A stretch of DNA of 64,000 nt. Origin: Muricea muricata (Eukaryota > Cnidaria > Anthozoa > Malacalcyonacea > Plexauridae). The DNA lies in the NCBI GenBank assembly GCA_963855995.1, contig OY979717.1, positions 67,998,354 to 68,062,353 on the forward strand. The letters run 5' to 3'. The notes beneath the pieces are model-generated. The model made no database searches. It was not told where the DNA came from and worked only from the letters and a program-made list of their open reading frames with translations. A program made the translations under genes and the position numbers. Of the stretch, positions 24,684 to 37,464 are shown piece by piece (within the stretch, counting starts at the first letter, position 1; every line of letters starts with the position of its first letter).

Positions 24684-24780
24684 CGACCCTCGACTTTTTT
24701 ACCCTCACCCTCGACTTTTTTACCGCCACCCTCGACTTTTTATCCTCACCCTCGACTTTTTACCCTCGACCCTCGACAAT
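24684..24780 (-). repeat. GTCGAGGGT minisatellite in the right inverted end
   Basis: Inverted counterpart of 22393-22493, with a slightly different order of unit variants. Confidence 0.9.
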
Positions 24781-24794
24781 TAGATAGACTCGCG

Positions 24795-27106
24795 CCCGCT
24801 CGCTCGCTCCGCTGCAATAAGTAGAATTGAATTTAAAATGCCTTTTCCGGTGTAAACAACCTATTTTACCGATCGAATGGAGATCGATATGCTTCCATCA
24901 CAACGTCATTGAAGCAGCTGAGAAAGAGTTAACACTAACCCACTGTTATTAGGAACATATTGAAATGGTGTGCAAATGTAGGAACGCATGGCTTTTGCCT
25001 TCTCCTCATCGCTATGCATTTTTTGTCACGAATTCCGTGCGATCCTGTGGTCTCGATATATGTATTTCAAAAAACATCAGCGTTAAATCGTTTTAAATCC
25101 CAGGAAAATGTAAACAAAATTGTCTCCCTGTAAGTTTTCTTACGGAAATTTTTTTCACAAATCGTGTTGCTAAAACGTCCACATGTATGTCATTGAAGAT
25201 CAAGTGATCTCCCTAATGCCACAGACTTAGCCAAAATCAATATTATTCAATCATTTTTGCTTTTGGCAGTGACTATATTGAAGTGACTACTGTGTCTGTA
25301 GTGGCCGTGATGCCAAAGCATATTTATCAAGCATATTTGTTCTTGCGGTATGTGTAAGTCGCCCTTATTAAGCCTAACGTATTGCTTTTAAAATATAGCT
25401 TTCATGTAGTCAGCTGCATCTCCTTTTGCATTGACTCCAGCTTAAGGACTTCATTCGCTAATTGAGTTTTTGAATTCGGAATGATGCCTTATACAGAGAG
25501 TTATTTTACCCACGGAGCGCTTCATGCAAACATTAGTGCAAGATAAAAGTGCCAATGAAGGCGTAAGGAGTGAGTCGCTAATGTATATATAATCACCAGA
25601 TGGCATGTCAATATTCATCTGGTGGCAAGAAAACACTCCGTGCGCGCCTGAGAATAATTGCATAAGGTAAGTAGACGGTGTCTAGTTCAATTTCATCACT
25701 CTGTCATCTTGTTGGCGACATTCATGCTCTCGTCATACATGTGTATATATGGCTAATGTCGTAGAGAGAAGTTGTGTCATTAATAAATAATGCGTGCGTG
25801 CATGCAGTATATATAGTTGCACTTTGCCGGGGTTCCTTTTCTTAGCTCCGTTTCAAAATCAGTTGAAAAAATTTCAATAATAATTTCAAAGTGGAATAAT
25901 ATGATTGTGATTGATATTTCGCAATTGATTTTGTTATATGTATTAATATAATTATATACATATATAAAGTGTAAGGGAAGTATCAACCGCGTTATAATCA
26001 GAAAAGCAATGCCAATGAATGTCGTACACATTTCGCTAAAAAGGTAACTTGATGCCATGCACTAATGCCAATCGCGTACCTACCCCTTACCGGGACAAAG
26101 TAGTTTTACACCTTTTAAATTCCCATCTTTACAGACTTAACACCACAATAGCTACTTGTTATATGTTTTCTTACAGCAGGAAGAAGAACAATACAAAACA
26201 AGTAACAGCCTATGTCGATCGACAGCGGCGTCTTAAAAAGGTATGTAACTGAATTTAATCTTCGGGTTCGCCTAGTTTAAGGCTAGTGTTGCATGGACAT
26301 ATAACTAAAACGAGTCGATTGATCATTCCACGACTGCTTCATGTTTGATAATAGCTCGCGTTGTTGTCAAGGTAGAAAATTAGCCTGAAACTAGTCTGTA
26401 GTCTGAAACGTACAAATTTACTCAGAGATGGATTGCATATGCATGTAGCTACCACTTGCGTGTCGTAGTTCTTCATGATCAGGTATCAGTGTTACACTAT
26501 ATGTAGCTATTCAAATTCGTTCTGCATGAACAGTTATAACAGCGCAATACTTTATATGCTGCGCGACGACTGGTTCATTTTCTATATAAACTGTAATGCT
26601 TTCCGAGTAACTCGAGTCTTCAACGACAACATTTCACTCAATTTCCATCGGCGTACTTCACTCAACGTACATTCAATATTTCAATTGCCTATCGGCATAT
26701 CATGTATTTTGAAAATGACATATGAATTGCTAAAATATGCATATTTTTCACAAAAGGCTGGGCTTGTTCCACGTTGAATTGAAGACTTTCGACTAATGAA
26801 TGATGTCTCGAACTAACGTTGCTGCTGTCGGCAGTATCAAAAGGTTTAGGTTGGAGAGGACGCGCCGGCGCTGGTTGTATTTTGATAGTTCATAAAACAC
26901 CATCCAAATTTGCACATTGTCGTTCATAGAAATACATTTCGGCAAGCGACATTTAAATTGGTTGTAAACTCAACTGCCGGGTTTGAAGGAAACGCTGAAA
27001 CTGAATAGCTGAAACTGAAGTGGGGATAAAATGATAAAAAAAATGTCAAGTTCGCTGACAATAATAGCCCGCATAAGTGGGAGAAAATTGAGGATGCATT
27101 ACGCCC
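24795..27106. other. No gene; one exon-like segment
   Basis: Apart from the exon-like piece at 26177-26240, only short frames in AT-rich DNA are present. Confidence 0.45.
26177..26240 (+). CDS. Short exon-like segment, basic peptide
   Basis: Good acceptor (tgttttcttacag ending at 26176) and good donor (AAAAAG|gtatgt at 26241). The frame in between reads SRKKNNTKQVTAYVDRQRRL then KK. The 64-bp length and strong sites suggest a small internal exon, but I cannot link it to other exons. Confidence 0.3.
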
Positions 27107-27212
27107 ATGCAATCTTGTAGCCAGCGCCCGCAATCCACAGTGGTAGGAGTTTCGAGGCTCCGGCAAAATGTCGTAGCCAGAGCCCGCGATCCACTGTGGA
27201 AGAATCGGGAGG
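27107..27212 (+). repeat. Imperfect tandem duplication
   Basis: GTAGCCAGCGCCCGCAATCC at 27117 is repeated as GTAGCCAGAGCCCGCGATCC at 27174; both continue to GAGGCTCC. Confidence 0.65.
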
Positions 27213-28114
27213 CTCCATTGAACTATAATCGATCTGGAACGATAAGTCCGGGAGGGGGGGAATTGAAGCCGACTTTGTGTTCAATTTGCAGGTAGACCCA
27301 GTCCTTTTAAAGAATTTCGTTAGAAAATATCATTTTTGTATCAGTAAAATTCTTTATTTAAATCTACTAACAGATCTCTAACATTCATAAATATTTAAAC
27401 AATGACAGTTGAATTTATATAATATGTTACAAAATTTGACAAAAATCGTACTATCACGGAAAAAGGTTGAAGCAAAGACGAAAATTACGAAAAATCCGGC
27501 AGATTTTGGTTACTTTTTCTGAGTTTTTGAAAGTTCAAGTAAGGACTAAAACGTGAAACCACAGAAGATTGAACATTTTAGGGTCGAAATAAATGCATTT
27601 AAAAAATATTAATTGCGAAGCCGAAAATAACACCACTGGAAAAACGTCAATTTCTTACTGTTTTGAAAGGGTAAAGCAAGGATTAAAAGTTCATGATAAA
27701 GAGAAATACCTAGCGTTCACTGCAAAATAAGTTTGGGACTGTCTAAAGGTTTCATTGTATATTTTTTATTAGCTCAAGAGCAACGTTTTCTTTGACGCGT
27801 ACAAACATTTGTAATTTTTTCAAAATATTAAAGTCAAAATGCTCACTTTTTGCTGCAAATAGGTGTAAGACAGTTGGAACTAAACAGGAAACCTGGTCTA
27901 AATCCGAAACAATGATGACTTTGGACAAAAACAGTGTGTTTCTTGCCAATTTTTGCTCGAAAACAAAAATTCTCACTCCTCGAAAACCTAATCCGACCTC
28001 TACCCAGTCTTTTGAATGTTGATTTTCCAGCGCGCCGGCTTGACGGCTTCAGCCAATCATAGCTTCAAAGTGAGAAGTTATCGTTCCAGATCTATTACAG
28101 TTCACTGTGAGGCT
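27211..28114. mobile_element. Possible 0.9 kb MITE with 37-bp inverted ends
   Basis: GGCTCCATTGAACTATAATC then GATCTGGAACGATAA at the left is inverted at the right (TTATCGTTCCAGATCTATTA then CAGTTCACTGTGAGGC). The interior has no supported gene. Target duplications are not clear. Confidence 0.5.
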
Positions 28115-28330
28115 CTAGGAAAAAGTCTTGAAGATGGCTGAGACTCTTGCACAATGGGCATTTGTTTTATATCCTCTAAATTAGTGCAAGGAATGTAGTT
28201 GATATAAATTCTGTTCTATGGTTTTTCACTATCCATGTGTGTATGTGAATAATACTAAAACAAAGCAATTCCAAGATACATACCAATGATCCATATATTA
28301 TTTGTGTAAACTAACACTAAAATTCGCTTA

Positions 28331-28567
28331 TACAGGTTGTATCAACAAAAAGTAGACCCTTTGATATAGCCGCAATTCAAATTAGCCGCAATCTGTTGTA
28401 TTAATATGACAGCCCTGAATGCTTCAAATGTACGATTTTGTGACGATTTTCGAATTATTAAAATATTAGCTCGAAGCATTCCGAGCTGTCAAATAAATAC
28501 AGAAGATTGCGGCTAATTTAAATTTGTGGCTACTTCAAATGGTCTTCTTTTTTTGATACATCCTGTA
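28331..28567. mobile_element. Mariner-type MITE with TA duplication
   Basis: TA at 28331-28332 and 28566-28567 flank ends that are inverted: CAGGTTGTATCAACAAAAAG and CTTCTTTTTTTGATACATCC then TG. The arms continue for about 95 bp (TAGCCGCAAT, TGACAGC.C.GAATGCTTC). The CAGG.TGTATCAAAAA start and the TA target are typical of Tc1/mariner-derived MITEs. It is palindromic with no ORF. Confidence 0.8.
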
Positions 28568-30846
28568 TAGCACATCTAGTATGAAAAATCCAAAAACGGA
28601 CTCCGTGAATCGATGACAAATATTGTGTCATCTTTCATTTTGACCTGGCTCAAAAAAATCTTTACGTGATCCGATATATTTGGCATTTTCTGAAGCTTAA
28701 ATAGTGGGAAAACATATAAAAAAAGTTTGTCGTAAATTTTGAAAATTATTAAAATTCTTGTGGAAAGGCATTGTATATCGTGTTTGACGTGTTTCTTCAA
28801 GCATATTTGTTGTCTTTACTACAGCAGAGTCTGGGTTATTCAACGCTGTAATATTCTAGTTAACTACAACATGTTTTGTGCTTTATTCGAGTTTCTTTCA
28901 ACAATCTTCTCTCTTTGACCACCCCTGTTGCCTAGGCAACGACCTTTTACACGTCTTTATTGCTGTTCATTAATGTTGGGATATGACAACCGTAAACAAA
29001 AATTTTCTGAGATCATTAAGTGTTTACTTTAGCCATGTGCCATGAGAGAGCCCTTTGCTTTTAAAGTTTGAGATGACTATGATATACCATTGTGTCGCTA
29101 CGGCGCTCAGTTTGTCCTGTCCTTTAGTTTGTTGTCGTTATATAATTCACCAATTTTCATCTTAAATGTAACAGACAGTTACTTGGTTTCAATGCTCAGA
29201 TGAATTTTCTACAATTAATGAACAAAACTAAATCTACATGAAACAGAAAAATCTTAATAAGTAATCATGAGTTTTGAGACAGGAGAAAATTCAAAGCCTT
29301 GGAAATTCAGTCTTGGAATGTGAGCGTTGGCTTATGTACAAGAAGATTTATTTTTCACAGTAGCGTACCTGAACAACACATATATTCCATGCATATTTGT
29401 GTTATTTGATTGATTAAACTTCCAAATATGTATGGTGGAAACACATCTGAAAGTAAATATCAATCGTTCGCCCATTTTGGGAGCCAACTGTTTTAAAAAA
29501 ATATATCTTCTAATAAAGATTTTAACCCGCAGATGCCGATATTATTAAACTTTGAAAATAAGTAATATATTGTTCATTTGCTTTAGCGTACTGGCTCAGT
29601 TTGAGTTATCAACTTCATGATCGATTTGAAAAACAAACTAAAACACGAAATTGATTGGACCATTCCCCATTTGGGCAAATTTTGAATTGGGAAAATCTAT
29701 TTGCACAGCTGGAAAGAACATTCTAAATTGAGTAAAATGGTGACGTTTAATCAGCCATATCCAGTCCACTTCTTTCATATCAGTAGCAAATGATGTCAGC
29801 TTTCAAAATAACTGTAAGCATAGAGTGCAATGGTTGTGAGAATTAGTCGAACAATATGAACTTAGTATTTGCCTTCATAATTACATACATAATTAAATAA
29901 TTTGTTACATAATTTTGTTTTGTTTGGAACATTCTGCGAATAATCGATGCTGAAAGATGCATGAGTAAGCTCGGCTCACATAAACTTAAATTAGTTAATT
30001 ATGATACGAGTCTAAAATAGCAACTAATTATAAAAAATGCCCACACAGTGATACAATCGAAAATTGGAATTTTTAAAATTATGGGTTATTCTTTCATGTT
30101 ACAAGTCACGAATGTACGCCTCCTGATCTCATCACGGATTTGAGACTGGGATCATAACTATTATTAAATATCTATCAGCAAAAAATATCTCTGGTTAAAA
30201 ATACTATATATAGCTATATATACTATATATTATATATGTATGATCTTATTCGATATACATAGTAGCTTTCACAAAACCTCTTAATGTTTTTACAAAAGAG
30301 TGTTTATGTTTTTGTAAGAAAAAACACCTGCATTCAAACTCCATGACGTTAGTGAAGAAGGATGATCTTTTTGGATCAGGTTGCTGCAGGTGGAGCGAGT
30401 TACTGGATAAAAAGGATTATTTAAATATTATATATTATACACTATTTATACAGCATTTAAAAATTTCACCTGAGAACAATCCACCAATTAAGACAGTGGC
30501 GTAACTACTATGGGTCCATGCCTGGAAACCCCAAGGAGTGCCAAAATGAAGTTGTGTAAAAGAAGTGAAACTTAAGAAAAACATTACACAGAAAATAATA
30601 AAACAGATTGGCAAATAAAGAAATTTTGATGCACGAAAACACTTAAAATTTCAAGTATTTTAGCTTAGACTATTCAGAAAATTTAATTTTTGTGGAGTTT
30701 CAGTGTTGAGTTAACGTTTAGGCTAATACTAATAGAATGATAGCATTTAAACCAAACAGTTTTGACTGAGTAGTTACATGTAGTCTGCATTTCCTTTGTA
30801 ACATCTTGTTTATGGTTTCTACGTGCAGGAAAACACTGATTTGCTC
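28568..30846. other. No gene recognised
   Basis: AT-rich. A CAGTGGCGTAACT segment at 30494 looks like a hAT-type end; an inverted partner (AGTTACGCTACTG) is at 32048-32060, but no matching target duplication supports a single 1.6 kb element. Confidence 0.4.
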
Positions 30847-31654
30847 AAAGTGCCACTGCAACGAAAAAGTCTTTGATCCAATTTTAAACACAACAGAACA
30901 ACATTTCCATACGAGCCTTAATGGCGTTTTCAGTTTCTCGATATCTTGTTTCGTTTTAGAGATATTAAGGTTTTTTGAAACGTGCAAATAAGGTGTTTCT
31001 GACGTCATCTACTCACGAATAATAAATTACATTTATCAAACGGTGAATATCTCTGTAAATAGCAGGCAGAAATTTTTCACACTTTGCATGACTATAACAA
31101 TTAGGTAGCTTCACACCAATATTCCTATTGCGTTGTTGAAACATAAACGGTTTTGGAATGAAAGCTTTTAAACTGTAAAATAAATATCTTAATTTTCACT
31201 TTTTCTTTACACTGTATAATAATTTAAATTCAATAAATGCGATTTAAATGTACATACAACCATTGTATTATGTGCAGTGAAGTAAATATCGTTTAATAAG
31301 CGAGAAATAAGAAATTTTTGTTTTTCAAATACAAGACATTTGCATCCAAACGATCTCCATGGCAACAGCATAGTGTGAACAGTAGTGTGCGTTTACCTTA
31401 TCACTACACTCGTGCAAAGTTAGAAAAGGTTCTGGCCATTCCATCCAAAGATATTCATTATTTTAGATAAATAATTTATTATTCGTAAGTAAATGACGTC
31501 AAGAGACATCTAATTTGCATGCTTTAAAAACCTAAATATCTCGAAAACGAAACGAGATTGTCAGAAACTGAAAACGTCATTTTAACTCATCTAGAAATGT
31601 TGTTCTGTTGTGTTTAAAATTGGATAAAAATTTTTTTCGTTGCAGTGGCACTTT
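30847..31654. mobile_element. 0.8 kb MITE with about 209-bp inverted ends
   Basis: The left arm 30847-31055 starts AAAGTGCCACTGCAACGAAA and is inverted in 31446-31654 (ending GTTGCAGTGGCACTTT). The arms also share CAGTTTCTCGATATC-like and TGACGTCAT.TACT.ACGAAT segments. They have diverged by perhaps a fifth. The plus and minus frames at 30718-31008 are inside the arm and are not genes. Confidence 0.75.
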
Positions 31655-31701
31655 AAATCTCACCAAAAAATTCAAAACTCTAAGACTCAAAAACCGCAGC
31701 T

Positions 31702-31746
31702 AAACAGCTAGTGATTAAACAGCTAGTGATTAAACAGCTAGTGATT
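31702..31746 (+). repeat. 15-bp tandem repeat, three copies
   Basis: Unit AAACAGCTAGTGATT, three exact copies next to the right end of the MITE. Confidence 0.9.
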
Positions 31747-33394
31747 TTGTGGATGAGAGAAAGGGGGGGGGGTTATCATTATTATTACGAAACTTAAGCT
31801 GCAGGACAGCAACGTGACGACGACGACGGCAAATAATACAATGAACTTAAAATTATTAAAGAAATACTGTGAATTATCAAAGAATAGTAACTAAATTGGA
31901 ACTTTTCTTAACAAGAAAACGCCGGATTTTAAGTGGTATTTAATTCATCTCATCGATAACAAACGACAAGCTTTTTGTACAAAGATTACTAGAGTTGGAC
32001 TCAGTTAGTAGAGTTTTACCGTAGACGTGTTGCCGTTGCATGGCTTAAGTTACGCTACTGCACCATGCAAGATACATAAAAATCAGGATTACACTTAAGA
32101 TAGCAATGCGTTGATAGAAACAATATATATATATTCACACTTGAACCGACCTGACTACGTTGCTTAGCTGACCGAGCGTTGATCCTATATTTAGCATTTC
32201 AAAAGTCGTAGGATCGATTCCCGCTGTGGTCAGACATATCTATTCAACTTTAACGGCGCAGAGAAGAAAACCCTGCAGAGGAGAAGTATAACCCTGCAGA
32301 CATCACACGTTTTCTGACGTCACTTGAATTAGTACAGTGTAATGCACTCCTGTTTTCGACAAGTTTGACATTCTAAGGTTATTGCGGCAAGCAAAAATAA
32401 AAGAATAACCACTTTTGATATCTACATCGTATGAATTGAGATAATTCGTACAATTACACGGACGACATACATTCGATCTCCTCATCAAAACGGCATCTGT
32501 CTTCATGAATATATATCATGTCAACTAATACTAACACGCTAAATTGTTGAAATATATGTCTATATCAAGTCGTTATACCGCCCTTATATGTATGCATCTG
32601 TTCTTTAGATACATGTTTGTGTGTAATTTGATAATGTGTAAAATATGATTCTCCTCATGCACTTTGGCTACATTGTTATATAAGCTATTGAGCATGCAAC
32701 GCAGTAATAACGATGTGAACATTTTAAGTTGAAATTTTCATAATGAAATATTGAAGTTTTTTAATGTGCTATTAACGAATATATATCGTATTTATAATGA
32801 GTTATTTGACTATCAAAAGCACTCAAAAATAATTGACAAACCACTGAAAAATAATTGACTTGAGTCTTGCATGAGATTATAGATAGGCTAAATATCATAT
32901 TAATGAAGTCGCGATAAATGGCAATTAATATATATTTTTGTATCTTATTTTGTCAGGGAGTAATAAAGTAGGGGGTAAATGAAATCGGCATTATTTTCAT
33001 ATTTGGCATGATGTTCAATACAAATGTTATTGTGTTTCTCATAGAGGCGTTTCGACACAATTATTAGATTGTTAAAAGATAGAAATTTATTAATAAAAGG
33101 TTAAAGATACTCAGTGTGTAAAAATATCTGTTAAAATAGTCTATTATTGGGTATAAAGTCTGCTTAACATGTCTTTCTTTAACATGCGTGCAGTCTTGAC
33201 GAACTCTGATTTTTTCCAGATATTTTGAACAGAGAATTATCTTTAAAATGCACAAATAGTCGTCGAAGTGTAAATATATTGACAAGACTTAAATTTCATG
33301 AGGGTAAATAAACAGTATTAATAAATTTATGTTATGCATGACTCTCATTTAGTCATGTTGAAGCTTTATATATATTTCAACGAAGCCAGCTGTG
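31747..33394. other. No gene apart from the tRNA-like sequence
   Basis: AT-rich, with no supported exon. Confidence 0.45.
32152..32232 (+). tRNA. tRNA-like sequence, tRNA pseudogene or SINE head
   Basis: TGACTAC (32152-32158) can pair with GTGGTCA (32226-32232) as an acceptor stem with one G-U pair. GCTT/GAGC form a D stem around AGCTGACC. GGATCGATTCC near 32211-32221 matches the B box with loop ATCGATT. The anticodon arm does not fold well, so a functional tRNA is unlikely; a tRNA-derived SINE is the better guess. Confidence 0.4.
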
Positions 33395-33567
33395 CAATGG
33401 ATAATAGGTTATTGTTTGTTTAGGTCCTAATACTCAGGGACTTGCCTTTGTAGCAAGTAAATGTGCCTTCGTAAGTTTCCGATGCGCCCTCGATGCTGTT
33501 ACAAAGAAATAATTTCGAGTTAAAGGTGAAAATAAGCAATAATCCGTCATCCCTTGCGCGCTCATAG
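33395..33567. mobile_element. Short foldback MITE, copy 2 (diverged)
   Basis: Shares the interior of 5051-5229 in the same orientation and keeps the right end CATCCCTTGCGCGCTCATAG. The left end is worn. Confidence 0.6.
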
Positions 33568-36500
33568 TTTTCAGTTTACGCTTTTGGAAGGACCACCTTT
33601 ATTCAATTGGCTATAATTATATCGTTTCTATGCTCCTTTGTATTGAGAAAGTTCACTTTCTTGTTTTTGTACACAAGGGTTAGGTAAACCAACATTTACA
33701 TCATAGAGGAAACGTATATCCAGGCAGAAATTTATTTTATTGACTATATATAGCACCGACAAAGTTTTCCCTTGAATAGCTGGTGTGTCACTCAGTCTTC
33801 ATCAAGACCCTAGCTATAAACCTGCTGCACGCCAGTATCATATTTAACGTTTATTCCCTCTTTACCATTTGCTTAAGGCCTGCTTTCTAGTTTTTTTACA
33901 CCTACGTAGCGCGGACAAAGCACTAAAACATTTTAATTGAATGATTAATTCTCTCTGCCAAAAACAATTTCATCATTTCAAATGTGATATTGAAAAGTAT
34001 TTAGACATTTAAAAAAATGTACGACTGCAAAGCAGTCCTAAGTACGAAAACTCGTACGTATGTATGGCAACTATAATCTAGCACCCGTAGAAGCCACAAG
34101 ATTATAGAATCATCCTTAGAGATATGAAAAACTTAATTCATAGTAATCGGATAAATAAAATGCGACTTCAAATCCCGCTCGATAGAACGATTTTTTTCGA
34201 TATTGTCTGCATTGTCAGATTAAAAAATCTTGTTATACGTCTATAATGTTTAGGCCCCGTTTCAGTTCGCTTAGCTGCATATTGAGTGGAAGCGTAATTA
34301 GTTAGACGCTGCAATGATCAGTGCCGTAATTATAGTGCTAAAAGATTTCGGGGGCTTAAATGTTCATATGTAGGTGTTCTTTTTGAAATCGATAGTTGGT
34401 AAGGCATATATGAACACAGATGGATGCGCGAATATACCCTCCCCCCGGCCCCCTAATTATCTCCAGTGACAGTGAAACAAACTGCTTCGTACAGCTCGAT
34501 AATTAATGATATTCTTCATTATGGTCAAGCATATATAACGTAGAATACAGATGTCTGCCAAATGTTTATGCTTGCTTCGATCACAGCTAGTATACCCTTA
34601 AAATACTAACATTATTTAAAACAGGAAGAAATGACATCAGTTATTTCACTATGTCGGTGGTCATCATGATTCAGCAAATAATCTGCGAAAAGGCTATAGC
34701 TACACTTTACATGCATGATATTGATGGTCAATTAATTCTATGCTATATTTTCGACATTTGATTGATATGTAATTATATTGGCGGTGATCCTGTAACATAG
34801 CCACCCACTCGCGACCGGCGTGTGAGCATGAATATTTTCTTTTAAGAGAAAAGACAACATCTCATAAGTGATGTTGAGTACTTGATTATTTTAATAAGCT
34901 AGACGATGTAATTTATACCACGTATTTTATAACACAAGTGTCTCAAATACAGGGAACTATCTTGCCTGCAATAATTCAATTCTATACACATGATGAGAAT
35001 TAATCTCGTCCCTCTTGTTCACTTCGAAATTAGAAATTTATTTAATTAATTGTGGTTGTGCTTATGGGATGTGACGTATTCGGAAAAATCGGAAAACATC
35101 ATCTCTTTTTGAAATGGTCGTTTGAACATTATACGCTTAAAAATCTAGATCAGTTTCTGGACAGTCTGCAAGTAAACGGTGCAAGTGTGCATTATCCTCC
35201 GACATATATTGTAAAAAGACGAACACGATATCGAGTTCAGTTATAGCGTGTGAGAACACAACAACTTCCTAGTACATGCAACGGATGTCTGGAAGACTTT
35301 TTTGTGATTCTCGGATTCTGTCCAATTTATCTACACATAACAACCTAATTTAATTGTGTTAAGGTATAACTCGAAATTTTCTTACAGTGAATATTGAGAT
35401 ACAATCAAGTCACCCGCAAAATGCAATACAGTTTTAGCTTCTACCTCTGTTCACAGTCCAAACTAGGCCGTTAAAATACATCGATTTGCAAAACAGGACG
35501 TATTCCATCACCCGAAATACATGCATGTGCTATCCATCAAATTTTTTATTCTTTACTCGATACTCTCCTCCGTTTCTTGACCCCAAAACGTTGGAAAAAT
35601 GTTATTGGCGTATAAAACATGCTTATATATAAATGCTAATATAATAACATGCTAATATATATATATTTTCGGTTGCATTGCTTAGAGTAACAGCAGGGTT
35701 AATGCCTGTCAAACGAATCCCTTAAAAAACTCTGCTAATTATAAGGAGATACATAGCTACTGTGATAAACACATGCTTGCAAAGAATGAAAAATATGACA
35801 AAGCTACTTTTACATTCTTCACTTAGTTCTTAACTGCACAAGCACGCCGCGATTTGCGTTCAGTTTTGACTTCAAAATGGATTTATTCCGTTTTTATTTA
35901 CCTTATATTGGTATGCATTTTCTTCAGACATCAATCTTGTCCGACACTGTTTTGAGTTGATCATGAGGAATGATTGATGATTAACGAATGTGATTATGGA
36001 ATATTCAAATGATTTTACAACTTATATCCTTTTAAATTCATACAACAGCGATTATTGTTCACTATGTATGCCAACTTATGATAATTAGCAGAGGTTTTAA
36101 AGATATTCTTGTTCCCAAACATATATAAAGTTACTTGCATATCGAAATGATATAATTAAGGTGAGAAGTTGTTTTTATTTCTACTTGTAGGGGCGAGATT
36201 AAGGTGACGAAAAGGTGTGAACGCAATTAAACCATTTCTCTAGTCTGAAAAAACTCAATACAGCGCTGATAAAGACTTGCGAATTACTCATTATGGGGTT
36301 TTCAAAATATTAGTTCAGGCGATAAAGTCCGATATGTGAAAGTGGGTAATTTGCATCTTACATCTCGCTTATCGCTACTTCCATCTTCCTTTCATTTCCA
36401 TAAAGGTTCCTTGCGACTAAATTTCCTGTTAATGTTTAGATAGTCTTGGCTGTGTAATTCAAGAAACGAGGTGCGACAGAATAACATGGAAAGACTGCCA

Positions 36501-37358
36501 GGCGTTTGAGAAGGTAATCCTAAAATTATAAACATTCTAAGTGTTTCTTTCAATTCATAATATCGTAATTGTTTTGCTAACGTGCTGTGCAAATCAGAAA
36601 TTTATGAATTACTTTAAAACCCCTTTACAGCAGAGGCTTTGTATAATGACAGGGAAAATTTAATTATATTTTATCACTTGGATTGAACGCATTTCATTTT
36701 TAGGGTTTTTTTCGGATATGCTCATTTTTGGGCGAATAGTTTTTATGTATTCGCATATTTCATAGTCATAGTTCTTATCACTAGACAAATGTAAAAAATT
36801 ATGTTTAAATTCTAAATTAACGTTATGTCTTTGTTTCAGAGATTAAACAACTTCTAGAGAATGCTTAAAGAATGATTATATTAAAGGCATTGTAGAATTT
36901 AAAACCAGGACATCGTCTTCCTTCGGAGGGTAAGCCAACGAAAAATTCAAACCTATAACCTAACATTATCAAAACCCCACGTTGATGATTACTAATATAT
37001 GTGATGTCTGTTAAACATGTTTGCAAGATGCGCTCGCAGATTATTTTTATAACTTATCTGCCGTCTCCATATATTGTTATTTGTTTGCCAAGCGTGTATC
37101 CCATATGCGGTTTACATATACTTCTTCATGGTTAAACTGTAAGTTGTTTTGTATTTTAGGTACCATGCATGCAGCAGTAATATTAGCCTGACTGTAGATA
37201 CAATATTATTATCAGTGCACAAGTGTTTACACTGTCATTATATTAGCCCCTCAACAGTTGTATACATCGCTCGAAAATAAATGTGGTTTTGGAAGATCGA
37301 CTGATAAGCTCACTACGTCGTATACATATTGTGCATGTATTTTCATAGATCTAAACGA
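33568..37358. other. No gene recognised
   Basis: The plus frame at 35052-35246 (GCDVFGKIGKHHLFLKWSFE...) has balanced composition but no domain or splice support. A fragment at 36886-36920 (CATCGTCTTCCTTCGGAGGG) resembles a motif I associate with invertebrate repeats; weak. Confidence 0.4.
34318..34462. mobile_element. Diverged copy of the GCGTTAATT foldback family
   Basis: AGTGCCGTAATTATAGTGCT, GTTCATATGTAGG, TTTTTGAAATC, GCATATATGAAC and a C-rich run ending CCCCCTAATTAT follow the same order as in 56789-56982. Confidence 0.4.
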
Positions 37359-37464
37359 CATGCTACACTTCCAACTCACGATTTTAATTCTCTGTTCTCT
37401 TGCATCCGCTAGCTCTGCTCGTAAAAAGAGGGACCTGAATGCAGCTAAGCAACTTTGCCTTTGA
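37359..37464 (+). CDS. Small ORF: signal peptide plus RKKR cleavage-type site
   Basis: A 34-codon frame starts at the ATG at 37360: MLHFQLTILILCSLASASSA looks like a signal peptide (hydrophobic core, Ala-x-Ala-type end). Next comes RKKR, a furin/prohormone-type site, then DLNAAKQLCL and a stop. It could be the first exon of a secreted peptide precursor or a chance frame; no donor or following exon is visible. I make no claim on function. Confidence 0.28.

Larger units (their letters stand above)
22380..24794. mobile_element. DNA transposon with minisatellite-bearing long inverted ends
   Basis: The 158-bp ends (22380-22537 and 24637-24794) are inverted copies, from CGCGAGTCTATCTAATTGTC through four to five units of a 20-21-bp repeat (GTCGAGGGTGAGGATAAAAA) to AAATGCTA.GCTAAGGTTAC. 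The interior of 2.1 kb contains a hairpin at 22759-23035 and a broken ORF at 23041-23534. No transposase is recognised. Clear target duplications are not visible because the flanks are CGCT-rich. Confidence 0.75.

Noticed and set aside
30494-32060. A 1.6 kb hAT element from CAGTGGCGTAACT to AGTTACGCTACTG
   Set aside because: The end match is only about 13 bp and the flanking octamers do not agree.
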